Shown piece after piece: positions 1 through 5,984 of a stretch of 5,984 nt of DNA (positions are counted from its first letter, which is position 1; every line of letters begins with the position of its first letter). The translations under genes were made by a program, and so were the position numbers. The DNA is from Verrucomicrobiota bacterium (GTDB lineage: Bacteria; Verrucomicrobiota; Verrucomicrobiia; Verrucomicrobiales; Verrucomicrobiaceae): NCBI GenBank assembly GCA_009885275.1, contig VFKY01000388.1, positions 1 through 5,984 of the forward strand. The letters are read 5' to 3'. The notes under the pieces are model-generated. The model was not told the DNA's origin, searched no databases, and saw only the letters and a list, made by a program, of their open reading frames with translations.

Positions 1-5
1 CCTTC

Positions 6-1037
6 ATGGAAACCCAAATTCTCCCCACCGATTTTCCCGAGCAATTCACCCGTGCTGTGTCCGAGGCTGTTCGGTTGCTTCATGCGGGCGCGGTGGTGGC
101 CTTGCCGACCGAAACAGTTTATGGGCTGGCTGCTGATGCACTGAACGCTGATGCGGTTGCGAAGGTATTTGCCGCGAAAGAGCGCCCGTCATTCGACCCT
201 CTCATCGTGCATCTCCCGCATAAGAAGGATCTCGACATGGTGGCTGATGTTCCTGAGGACATCGCTCCGGTGGTGAAAAAGCTTATTGATAAATTCTGGC
301 CGGGGCCTCTGACTCTCATTTTGCCGAAGAAAGCCTGTGTGCCTGACATCGTGACTGCCGGTTTGCCCACGGTGGCGGTACGAGCGAGTTCTCATCTCGT
401 TTTTAACCGCGTAGCTCGAACCTTTGACAAACCGCTGGCAGCACCGAGCGCGAATCGTTTTGGTTCTATCACACCGACTTCCGCGCAGGCGGTCAAAGAG
501 GAACTCGATGGCCGCATTCCCCTGATTCTCGATGGCGGAGCCTCCTTCTTCGGACTGGAGAGCACCATCGTCAAAGTGGAAGCGGCAACCCCGAAGCCAC
601 GCCTCATTGTGCTGCGGGCCGGTGCCATCACCTTGGAAGAACTAAAACCCTTCGGTAAACCGGTACTGGTACAGGATCTCAAGAACAAGGATGAAATCGA
701 AGCGCCGGGACAACTGGCCTCACACTATGCGCCGCGCACGCCCTTGCGGCTGTTGGAGTCGCCCGAAGATTTTGTGCCTGAAGCGGGCAAAACCTATGCG
801 TTGTTGAGTTATCGCGGTATGGCGGATGATGGCTATGCAGACCTCACCGAGTGGGCGCATGTTCGAGTACTTACTCCCGGCAAGGGCAAGATGCCGGAAG
901 CTGCGGTGCGCTTTTTCTTTGTGCTACGCGATCTTGATAAGCTCGGAGTGGATGAGATCATCGCTGAACCTGTGCCTGAGCGCGGACTGGGTATTGCCAT
1001 CATGGATCGTTTAAGGCGAGCTTCCCGGAGACATTAG
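6..1037 (+). CDS. tsaC: L-threonylcarbamoyladenylate synthase, Sua5/YwlC type
   Basis: Makes threonylcarbamoyl-AMP from threonine, bicarbonate and ATP, the first step of the tRNA t6A37 modification; a cytosolic enzyme. The 343-residue product has the YrdC/Sua5 catalytic domain at about residues 15-210: PTETVYGL at 34-41, the K58-x-R60 pair, FWPGPLTLIL at 97-106, PSAN at 147-150 and GLEST at 183-187. A linker with SHYAP (239-243) leads into the smaller C-terminal Sua5 domain (about 246-343), which ends in GLGIAIMDRLRRAS, a variant of the usual GLG-AI-NRL ending. This two-domain length separates it from short TsaC/YrdC proteins, so Sua5 or YwlC would be equally good names. The ATG at 6 fits family N-termini (an ILPTD-like start), but only five bases precede it, so neither an upstream start nor the promoter can be judged. 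It is followed 25 bases later by murJ. Family assignment is very secure. Confidence 0.95.
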   Translation: METQILPTDFPEQFTRAVSEAVRLLHAGAVVALPTETVYGLAADALNADAVAKVFAAKERPSFDPLIVHLPHKKDLDMVADVPEDIAPVVKKLIDKFWPGPLTLILPKKACVPDIVTAGLPTVAVRASSHLVFNRVARTFDKPLAAPSANRFGSITPTSAQAVKEELDGRIPLILDGGASFFGLESTIVKVEAATPKPRLIVLRAGAITLEELKPFGKPVLVQDLKNKDEIEAPGQLASHYAPRTPLRLLESPEDFVPEAGKTYALLSYRGMADDGYADLTEWAHVRVLTPGKGKMPEAAVRFFFVLRDLDKLGVDEIIAEPVPERGLGIAIMDRLRRASRRH

Positions 1038-1062
1038 AAATTCCCTGTGATGGAATGCGAAG

Positions 1063-2709
1063 ATGAGCAACGAAACTGAGCATGCCGAAAAGAAGCCGCC
1101 TGAAGACAAAGGCAGGGATTCAAGTGCGCGTGCGATGGGCGTTGTGACCGGTGCCATTTTTTGCAGTCGTCTTCTGGGATTGGTGCGGGAGATGATGTTC
1201 GCGGCATTTTTTGCCGGTGAAAATCGCCGCTGGCTGGACTGCTTCAATCAAGCTTTCCGGACCCCTAATCTGCTTCGCGATCTCTTTGCGGAAGGCGCAT
1301 TATCCACAGCCTTCGTGACCACGTTCTCCAAGAAGATGAAGTTGGAGGGCGACGAATCCGCCTGGCAGCTTGCGCGGAAGATGCTCACACTTTCAGCCGT
1401 GTTCATGAGCATTGTCTCCGTGCTCGGAATTTTGTTTGCCCCTTTCATCATTCGTCTGCTCGCTCCGGGATGGATGAATGATCCGGAAAAACTGAACTTC
1501 ACCATTCTGCTCGCGCAGATCATGTATCCCTTCATTCTGCTGGTCTCACTGGCGGCATTGGTGATGGCGATGCTTAATGCAAAGCGTGTCTTTGGCATCC
1601 CGGCGCTTTCATCCACCTTCTTCAATATTGGATCCATGGTCGTAGGCGGTCTTTTGGGTTGGTGGATTGATCCGACCTTCGGCAAGAACGCATTGATCGG
1701 TTTTGCGGTAGGAACCCTTGCCGGTGGCTTATTGCAATTGCTGGTGCAACTGCCTTCCCTGCGTCGTGCGGGCTTTCGCTTCAGGCCTGATTTTCAATGG
1801 CGCGACAGCGGAGTTAGCAAGGTGCTTAACCTTATGTGGCCGGCGGTCATTTCTGGCAGTGTTGTGCAGTTTAACGTCATGCTGGGCAGCGTTTACGCTT
1901 CCTGTTTAGTGATGAAAGATGGTCCTGTTACCTGGCTCGGACAGGCTTTTCGTCTCGTGCAATTGCCGCTTGGGCTGTTTGGAGTAGCGGTTGCCACCGT
2001 GACGGTGCCGGCGATGGCGCGTCTGGCTTCCGAGGGAATCACGGAAGATTTTAAAGCGACACTGACACGCGGATTAAGTCTAGTGTTCCTCTTAACCCTG
2101 CCTGCGGCGGTTGGACTCGCGCTGCTATCAGAGCCTATCATCGCTCTTATATTTCAGCGTGGTCGATACACGATCTATGATACGCAAATGACTGCGGCAG
2201 CACTTCAAAATTATGCGTGGGGGCTTGTTTTCTACTCTGGCATTAAAGTCGTGCAACCGGCTTTCTACACCATCGAGCGGCGCTTTGTGCCACTGATCGT
2301 GAGTATTATCGCAGTGTTGGTAAGCGTCGCCATGAACACGATCACCGTGTTTTATTTAGAATTGGGACATCAATGGCTTGCCCTTTCTACCAGCGTTTCC
2401 GCTCTAGTAAATTTCACCCTGCTTTTTATGGCGATGAATAAGATCGCTGGGGGCATGCATGCGGGGTTGTTGTTTAAGAACATGAGCAAGTTGGTCGTGT
2501 CGGTGGCCTGCATGGGCTTAGTTTGCTGGGGAGCAAAGGTATCCATTCTCGCCGACTGGCCTCATCAGAAGCTTTGGCTGAGAATAATTACTTTAGGTGT
2601 AACCATTGGGGGGGCTGCTGTCGTCTACTTCGGGATGAACGTCCTGCTAAAAAATCAAGAAGTCTCGGAAGTAACTCGCATCCTAAAGCGTAAACTCTTG
2701 AGAAAGTAG
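1063..2709 (+). CDS. murJ: Lipid II flippase MurJ (MviN family)
   Basis: Inner-membrane MOP-superfamily flippase that moves lipid II to the periplasmic face for peptidoglycan synthesis. The 548-residue protein starts with a charged cytosolic tail (about 1-24) and then has a run of hydrophobic segments consistent with the roughly 14 helices of MurJ. The family signature is clear: SRLLGLVRE (35-43), then FRTPNLLRDLFAEGALSTAFV (65-85). Aligned by eye to E. coli MurJ, R36, R42, D59 and R297 match the functionally important R18, R24, D39 and R270; R297 lies in FRLVQLPLGLFGVA. Differences are E43 for D25, D73 for R53, F296 for D269 and Q300 for E273. The ATG at 1063 is chosen because the ATG at 1050 is out of frame; upstream there is only a weak GGA (1053-1055). 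It lies 25 bases after tsaC and 18 before the next gene, so co-transcription is likely. Confidence 0.95.
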   Translation: MSNETEHAEKKPPEDKGRDSSARAMGVVTGAIFCSRLLGLVREMMFAAFFAGENRRWLDCFNQAFRTPNLLRDLFAEGALSTAFVTTFSKKMKLEGDESAWQLARKMLTLSAVFMSIVSVLGILFAPFIIRLLAPGWMNDPEKLNFTILLAQIMYPFILLVSLAALVMAMLNAKRVFGIPALSSTFFNIGSMVVGGLLGWWIDPTFGKNALIGFAVGTLAGGLLQLLVQLPSLRRAGFRFRPDFQWRDSGVSKVLNLMWPAVISGSVVQFNVMLGSVYASCLVMKDGPVTWLGQAFRLVQLPLGLFGVAVATVTVPAMARLASEGITEDFKATLTRGLSLVFLLTLPAAVGLALLSEPIIALIFQRGRYTIYDTQMTAAALQNYAWGLVFYSGIKVVQPAFYTIERRFVPLIVSIIAVLVSVAMNTITVFYLELGHQWLALSTSVSALVNFTLLFMAMNKIAGGMHAGLLFKNMSKLVVSVACMGLVCWGAKVSILADWPHQKLWLRIITLGVTIGGAAVVYFGMNVLLKNQEVSEVTRILKRKLLRK

Positions 2710-2727
2710 CGGCTATACCGGACTCTC

Positions 2728-3330
2728 ATGAACTCACGTACTTTACTATTTGCCTTGTTGGGCATCGGTTCTATTTGGATTGCCGTCGCTGGTGTTTTAC
2801 AGCTTACCAGCAAGCACACTTCTACCCCCGATAAAGTCATTGCTGTGATGGTGACGTCTCCGTGGCTTAAGGATGAAAATGCCACCGTCAGTGATGCGGA
2901 TCGCCAAAAGCGACTCGACGATGTCATCGCTCAAGTAAATTTGCTCGATTTTGATCAGCGCAAGCAATTGCGCGATGACGGTCAGGACGTGACGAAGCGT
3001 TTCATGGATTCTCTAACGAAAGAGGAAAAGGGGCGGTTTCTTGAGAAGACAGTCGAGCAGCACTTCAAGTCGGTGATGAAAGCCTTTAATCAAATGCAAC
3101 CCGAGGAGCGTCGTCGCATGGTGGAGCAGGCTCGTGGCGACATGCAACGCAACCAGCCTGATGGTCGCAACATGGAGAACCTCAAGAAAGAGGATGAGAA
3201 AGTGTTTCAGAATGTCGTAGAAAAAGGACTTGGCGCCTATTACGAAGACGCGAGCGCAGAAACCAAGCTCGATCTCGCTCCCCTCATGGAGGAGATGCAG
3301 CAGCGCATGCGTGGTTTTGGTAAACGATAA
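2728..3330 (+). CDS. Membrane-anchored helical protein of unknown function
   Basis: I do not recognise a named family. The 200-residue product has one N-terminal hydrophobic segment (about residues 6-26) after an MNSR start, with no lipobox cysteine, so it is probably a signal anchor with the rest outside the cytoplasmic membrane. The body (about 55-200) is highly charged and predicted helical. It holds three loosely similar blocks, LDFDQRKQLR (73-82), LTKEEKGRFL (96-105) and MQPEERRRMV (123-132), which recall the LTxxQR motifs of Spy/CpxP-type periplasmic chaperones; that likeness is inference only. The C-terminal YYEDASAETKLDLAPLMEEMQ (171-191) looks like a conserved block. The start has a weak GGA five bases upstream. 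It sits 18 bases after murJ and 21 before the prepilin-like gene, so it is plausibly in the same transcript. It is likely real: good length, tight spacing, and only an antisense shadow overlaps it. Confidence 0.8.
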   Translation: MNSRTLLFALLGIGSIWIAVAGVLQLTSKHTSTPDKVIAVMVTSPWLKDENATVSDADRQKRLDDVIAQVNLLDFDQRKQLRDDGQDVTKRFMDSLTKEEKGRFLEKTVEQHFKSVMKAFNQMQPEERRRMVEQARGDMQRNQPDGRNMENLKKEDEKVFQNVVEKGLGAYYEDASAETKLDLAPLMEEMQQRMRGFGKR

Positions 3331-3337
3331 TATACAA

Positions 3338-3343
3338 GAGGGG
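3338..3343 (+). promoter_or_regulatory. Strong Shine-Dalgarno for the prepilin-like gene
   Basis: GAGGGG lies eight bases before the ATG at 3352, in the 21-base gap after the preceding stop codon. It fixes that start and is the only strong ribosome binding site in the window; the other genes have weak or no purine-rich sequence in this position. Confidence 0.7.
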
Positions 3344-3351
3344 CCACTATC

Positions 3352-3903
3352 ATGAATCATTCCAAAGTTAAGGCGTTCCATCACGATCGAGCATTTACAT
3401 TGGTGGAGCTACTCATCGTGATCGTGCTCGTCGCGATGCTTTCTGCGATTGCAGTGCCTGCCTCTGAGCGAGTCATCCACAGTGCCAGGGCTTCACATTG
3501 CTTGGGAAACTTGCGTAACATCGGAGCATCTCTGCAACTTTACCTAAGCGATCACAGCAATGTTCTTCCAGAGCTGGCCATGGGACGGGAAGATAAAAAC
3601 GAAGACAAGCCAGTCATTGATACGGTGCTCAAAGGTTATACTGACAACAGCGCAGTGTTTCACTGCAAAGCGGACAACAAGGGGTTCTATGAAAAAACAG
3701 GTACGAGCTATCTCTGGAACAGTCTTATCAATGGACAGAACGTGGCGGCACTGAATTTCATGGGGTTCATCAAGGACGGATCACGCATTCCTCTTATCAG
3801 CGACAAGGAGAGCTTTCACAAATTTCGCGATGTTCAGGTCAACATCCTTTATGTCGATGGTCATGCCGCCAAGGACATCCAGTTCGTCACGGATGAAAAA
3901 TAA
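3352..3903 (+). CDS. Prepilin-type N-terminal methylation domain protein (pseudopilin-like, PVC type)
   Basis: Secreted or pilus-like protein processed by a prepilin peptidase and embedded through its N-terminal helix. The 183-residue product has a 14-residue basic leader ending DRA, then F15-TLVELLIVIVLVAMLSAIAVP. The cleavage site is A14/F15, with the conserved glutamate (E19) at mature position 5. The -1 residue is Ala rather than the usual Gly. After the helix come C50-LGNLRNIGASLQLYLSDH, F103-HCKAD with a second cysteine (C105), TGTSYLWN (116-123), H156, and NILYVDGH (164-171). This arrangement is typical of the expanded pseudopilin-like families of Verrucomicrobia, Planctomycetes and Lentisphaerae, whose exact roles are mostly unknown. 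C50 and C105 could form a disulfide. No secretion or pilus assembly genes are nearby, so the machinery must be encoded elsewhere. Translation starts behind a good GAGGGG site. Confidence 0.9.
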   Translation: MNHSKVKAFHHDRAFTLVELLIVIVLVAMLSAIAVPASERVIHSARASHCLGNLRNIGASLQLYLSDHSNVLPELAMGREDKNEDKPVIDTVLKGYTDNSAVFHCKADNKGFYEKTGTSYLWNSLINGQNVAALNFMGFIKDGSRIPLISDKESFHKFRDVQVNILYVDGHAAKDIQFVTDEK

Positions 3904-3975
3904 ACACTGGATGAAACTCTCCTGCCATCACAATGCTTGCATGTTTACCCTTCATCCGGCAATCTTCACTCATCA

Positions 3976-4203
3976 ATGAAATGCTCAGAAACAGATTTGC
4001 CCCACCGCAAAAATTGGACATTGCGAAGCTGCACTTCTTTTGACGACATGCGAGTGCAGTCTATCCGTGACTGGCAACGTGTTAGTGCCACCGCCAGAAC
4101 GAATGCCGCGTGGGAAATGGTTGTCGATGTCTGGAAAATGAAACGCTGGAATCTCAATGAACTCCGACTTCAAAGAACTGTTACAGTGCTTCGCAAAGCA
4201 TAG
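3976..4203 (+). CDS. Small protein partnered with nucleotidyltransferase (putative antitoxin-like)
   Basis: A 75-residue protein with no characterised family that I can name. Visible features are a tryptophan- and arginine-rich body: SFDDMRVQSIRDWQRVS (21-37), ARTNAAWEMVVDVWKMKRW (40-58) and a C-terminal LRLQRTVTVLRK (63-74). From memory, small proteins with an SF-x-E/D-M start, a D/E-W-x-x-L/M-S centre and a C-terminal R-LQR-hydrophobic segment recur just upstream of minimal nucleotidyltransferases; this is recalled, not searched. It has no RxxxxH motif, so it is not a HEPN toxin. The last 47 bases overlap the next gene in another frame, which argues for translational coupling. The ATG at 3976 is preferred; an in-frame TTG at 3937 would add 13 residues and an ATG at 4048 would give a shorter form that loses the SFDD motif. 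No Shine-Dalgarno supports any of these starts. The protein is moderately likely to be real. Confidence 0.65.
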   Translation: MKCSETDLPHRKNWTLRSCTSFDDMRVQSIRDWQRVSATARTNAAWEMVVDVWKMKRWNLNELRLQRTVTVLRKA

Positions 4204-4612
4204 AGTGCGTTACCTTGTGGTCGGCGGTTATGCGGTCATTCACTACGCGCAGCCTCGCTATACCAAGGACTTGGATCTGTGGTTGGAACCTTCGGTGAGC
4301 AATGCCCGTAAGGTTGCACAAGTCTTCCGTGAATTTGGCATCCCACTTATCGAAATTACAGAAGCCGATCTCGCTCAACCAAGCACCCAGTTTATGCTCG
4401 GACGAGCCCCAGTAATGTTCGATTTTCTTACTTCTATCCCACCTCTTGAATTCACGCTTTGTTGGAAGCGACGGAAGCGAGTGAGGCATGACTTTGGGGG
4501 TGTAAACTACCTCAGCTTTGTTGATCTTCGCACAGCAAAGGTGCATGCCAATCGGCCACAAGATTTGATGGATATTGAAGAACTCGATCGCAGTAAATCC
4601 GCTCATCATTAG
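4157..4612 (+). CDS. Minimal nucleotidyltransferase (MNT/DUF6036-like, AbiEii-related fold)
   Basis: A 151-residue protein with the pol-beta-type nucleotidyltransferase pattern. It shows YLVVGGYAV (19-27), then the two metal-binding acids in KDLDLW (D38 and D40), a third acid in FDFLTS (D89), and a C-terminal LRTAKVHANRPQDLMDIEEL (124-143) equivalent to the NK-x-A-x-GR-x-KDL-x-D-x-E block of the family, with K128 conserved. All catalytic acids are present, so it should be able to transfer NMP to a protein, RNA or small-molecule target that cannot be identified from sequence. Related families act as AbiEii/MenT-type toxins or MNT antitoxins; which applies here is unknown. The ATG at 4157 fits the family start (M-x-x-DF-x-ELL) and lies inside the preceding small gene, giving a 47-base overlap. 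The gene ends eight bases before the ABC ATPase gene. No signal peptide is seen, so the protein is cytosolic. Confidence 0.88.
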   Translation: MNSDFKELLQCFAKHRVRYLVVGGYAVIHYAQPRYTKDLDLWLEPSVSNARKVAQVFREFGIPLIEITEADLAQPSTQFMLGRAPVMFDFLTSIPPLEFTLCWKRRKRVRHDFGGVNYLSFVDLRTAKVHANRPQDLMDIEELDRSKSAHH

Positions 4613-4620
4613 TTGCCTCC

Positions 4621-5511
4621 ATGATCTCCGTTCAATCCCTTACCAAACGATTCACGAAATCAAGACTCGCGCTCGACAATGTCAGCTTCGAGGTCGGCGA
4701 AGGCGAGATCGTAGGCTTGCTCGGTCACAATGGAGCCGGCAAGAGTACGGTGCTTGGCATCATGCTCGCCATGGTGCGCCCCAATAGCGGTGAAGTTATG
4801 GTGGGAGGGCACAGCGTGCAAAGGGAACGAAGCAAAGCTCTGCGACAGGTGGGAGCCATCTTTGAAGCCCCCTCGTTTTATGATTATATGAGCGGCTGGG
4901 AAAACCTTCGGGCGCTTTGTGCACTCAGCGGCTGGTGGGATGAAAAGGAAGTCTGGCGCATCTTGGAATTGGTGAAGCTTAAAGATCGTGTCCACGGCAA
5001 GGTGAATACCTACAGCCATGGCATGAGACAACGACTCGCCCTCGCGCAGGCACTGTTGCCCATGCCCAAGGTCTTGCTGCTTGATGAACCCACGGATGGT
5101 CTTGACCCCGAAGGCATTCATGAGTTCCGCAGCACAGTACTCAAACTCCGGAAGGAGCAGGGGCTGACTATTCTTTTGAATTCCCATCTTCTTAATGAAG
5201 TGGAGCAGATGTGTGATCGTTGTGTGATCCTGCGTGAAGGGAAAAAAGTTTACGAAGGCCCCATGCTGGCGACAGAGAAAGAGCATCCCAGTTTTACGTT
5301 GGAAACACCGGATGTGGCATTGGCTCGTGAAGTGGCGCAGCATGAAAGTGTCCGCTTTATGGGCGAAAATACGGTAGAACTTCTCGATGGGGCAAAGGGC
5401 ACTGATTTTCTCGCGAAGCTCGTGCAAGCCGGTGTGCGAGTGGAAGCGTGGACACCGCAACGCAAGACTTTGGAAGACTGGTATCTAGAATTAACACACC
5501 CTCAATCATGA
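4621..5511 (+). CDS. ABC transporter ATP-binding protein (BcrA/CcmA-type exporter)
   Basis: Cytoplasmic ATPase subunit that powers the membrane protein encoded next. The 296-residue product has all ABC motifs: Walker A GHNGAGKST (35-43), a Q-loop region AIFEAPSFYDYMSGWENL (79-96) with E82 in place of Gln, signature SHGMRQR (132-138), Walker B VLLLDEP (151-157) with catalytic E156, D-loop GLDPEG (160-165) and switch histidine H189 in NSHLLNEVEQMCDR. The E in the Q-loop and the SHGM signature are usual in the BcrA/drug-export class. Residues of about 215-296 form the C-terminal extension of this class. The start follows the nucleotidyltransferase stop by eight bases; there is no Shine-Dalgarno (the bases before ATG are pyrimidine-rich, CCTCC), so translation may depend on the upstream gene. 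The substrate cannot be told: antibiotic, lipid, or a gliding/copper-type system are all possible. Confidence 0.93.
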   Translation: MISVQSLTKRFTKSRLALDNVSFEVGEGEIVGLLGHNGAGKSTVLGIMLAMVRPNSGEVMVGGHSVQRERSKALRQVGAIFEAPSFYDYMSGWENLRALCALSGWWDEKEVWRILELVKLKDRVHGKVNTYSHGMRQRLALAQALLPMPKVLLLDEPTDGLDPEGIHEFRSTVLKLRKEQGLTILLNSHLLNEVEQMCDRCVILREGKKVYEGPMLATEKEHPSFTLETPDVALAREVAQHESVRFMGENTVELLDGAKGTDFLAKLVQAGVRVEAWTPQRKTLEDWYLELTHPQS

Positions 5512-5984
5512 TGCTATTCCTTACTCAATGGCGCTCGGAGTTGCGCAAGATGCTGGCACGGAAGCGCACGTTTCTTGGCTTCGGTGCGTTTCTTTTGCTT
5601 GAGATGGTGCTGCTGATTGTTTTTCATCTCGATAAGGTGGAAAACGTGTTTCGCCGAATGATTCAGCATCAAGGAGAAGCTTTCGACTCCTACTTCTCTG
5701 CCCTTACTTTAGGTTATATGGTATTGCGTCTCGCGGTGTTCCTGTTAGGTGGAATTTATCTCACACTGGTAGCGGGCGATGTTGTGGCCAAGGAAAGTGA
5801 GGATGGTAATCTGCGACTTATTCTCGCACGTCCCATCAGCCGATTGAGATTGCTGACTTTAAAGTTTTTTAGCTGTCTTGCCTACACGTTTGTATTGATC
5901 CAGTTCATATCGTGGTCAGCTTTGATCATGGGTATGATTATTCGTGGATGGGGCGGAGGATTGTTCGCGTTTGCGCCGGAGCAG
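5508..5984 (+). CDS. ABC-2 type transporter permease, partial (3' end outside window)
   Basis: Membrane subunit of the ABC exporter, open to the window end with 159 residues visible. The first ATG (5508) overlaps the TGA of the ATPase gene as ATGA; a second in-frame ATG follows at 5511. After a basic N-terminus (QWRSELRKMLARKR, 7-20) come a first membrane helix (about 22-39), an extracytoplasmic stretch, a second helix (about 66-90), then AGDVVAKESEDGNLRLILARPISRLRLLTLKFF (89-121), the cytoplasmic coupling region typical of ABC-2 permeases (E-x-x-x-G-x-L-x-x-x-L-x-x-P-x-S-R with a later K). A third helix lies at about 124-145. The four-base overlap implies translational coupling and a fixed pairing with the ATPase. 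Full-length relatives usually have about six helices, so the missing 3' part should hold the remaining ones. Confidence 0.85.
   Translation, partial: MMLFLTQWRSELRKMLARKRTFLGFGAFLLLEMVLLIVFHLDKVENVFRRMIQHQGEAFDSYFSALTLGYMVLRLAVFLLGGIYLTLVAGDVVAKESEDGNLRLILARPISRLRLLTLKFFSCLAYTFVLIQFISWSALIMGMIIRGWGGGLFAFAPEQ

Noticed and set aside
3325..3340. AT-rich GATAATATAC as a possible -10 box before the prepilin-like gene
   Set aside because: No matching -35 element at proper spacing, and it would give an extremely short leader overlapping the Shine-Dalgarno; not supportable.
3013..3384. 123-residue minus-strand frame rich in Leu and His
   Set aside because: Antisense to the helical protein gene, with low-complexity composition that mirrors its Glu/Lys/Met/Gln codons on the other strand.
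3560..3754. 64-residue plus-strand frame inside the prepilin-like gene
   Set aside because: Lies in another frame within a well-supported gene and shows no features of its own.
3909..3957. Inverted repeat GGATGAA (3909-3915) / TTCATCC (3951-3957) after the prepilin-like gene, with another GGATGAA copy at 3891-3897
   Set aside because: The stem is only seven pairs with a 35-base loop and no T-tract, so it is not a convincing intrinsic terminator or operator; probably chance.
4181..4609. 142-residue minus-strand frame opposite the nucleotidyltransferase
   Set aside because: The plus-strand protein carries intact catalytic motifs; the antisense translation shows no family features.
4660..5460. 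Long 266-residue open frame on the minus strand opposite the ABC ATPase gene
   Set aside because: It is fully antisense to a gene with every ABC motif, its translation is rich in His, Phe and Cys with no recognisable domain, and it has no gene context; a shadow of codon bias.

Overview
The window is a compact stretch of bacterial chromosome in which every gene I can support lies on the + strand. The best guess for its source is the PVC superphylum, most likely a Verrucomicrobiota relative. That rests mainly on the prepilin-like protein at 3352-3903, whose layout (AFTLVELL start, a CxxNLRNIG-type helix, an FHCxAD motif, and a late histidine followed by NILYVDGH) is the one expanded in Verrucomicrobia, Planctomycetes and Lentisphaerae. 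A second membrane-anchored protein (2728-3330) looks like a lineage-restricted family. No rRNA, tRNA, CRISPR array, insertion sequence or clear intrinsic terminator was seen.

Layout: (1) 6-1037 encodes a two-domain L-threonylcarbamoyladenylate synthase (Sua5/YwlC type, tRNA t6A pathway). (2) 1063-2709 encodes the lipid II flippase MurJ. (3) 2728-3330 encodes an unrecognised 200-residue protein with an N-terminal membrane anchor and a charged helical body. (4) 3352-3903 encodes the prepilin-like protein, the only gene here with a strong Shine-Dalgarno sequence. These four are separated by only 18-25 bases. (5) After the largest gap in the window (72 bases, or 33 if an upstream TTG is used) comes a two-gene cassette: a small tryptophan- and arginine-rich protein (3976-4203) whose last 47 bases overlap the start of a minimal nucleotidyltransferase (4157-4612). 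(6) Eight bases later begins an ABC transporter ATPase of the BcrA/drug-export type (4621-5511), which overlaps by 4 bases (ATGA) an ABC-2 permease cut off by the window end (5508-5984).

The first two genes are housekeeping functions (tRNA modification and peptidoglycan precursor export). The ABC pair forms one exporter. The small-protein/nucleotidyltransferase cassette is the accessory element and the most interesting item: it has the size and overlap architecture of a toxin-antitoxin or defence-related pair, but the small partner does not resemble a HEPN toxin and its role is unknown. All family assignments come from reading motifs by eye; no database search was possible.
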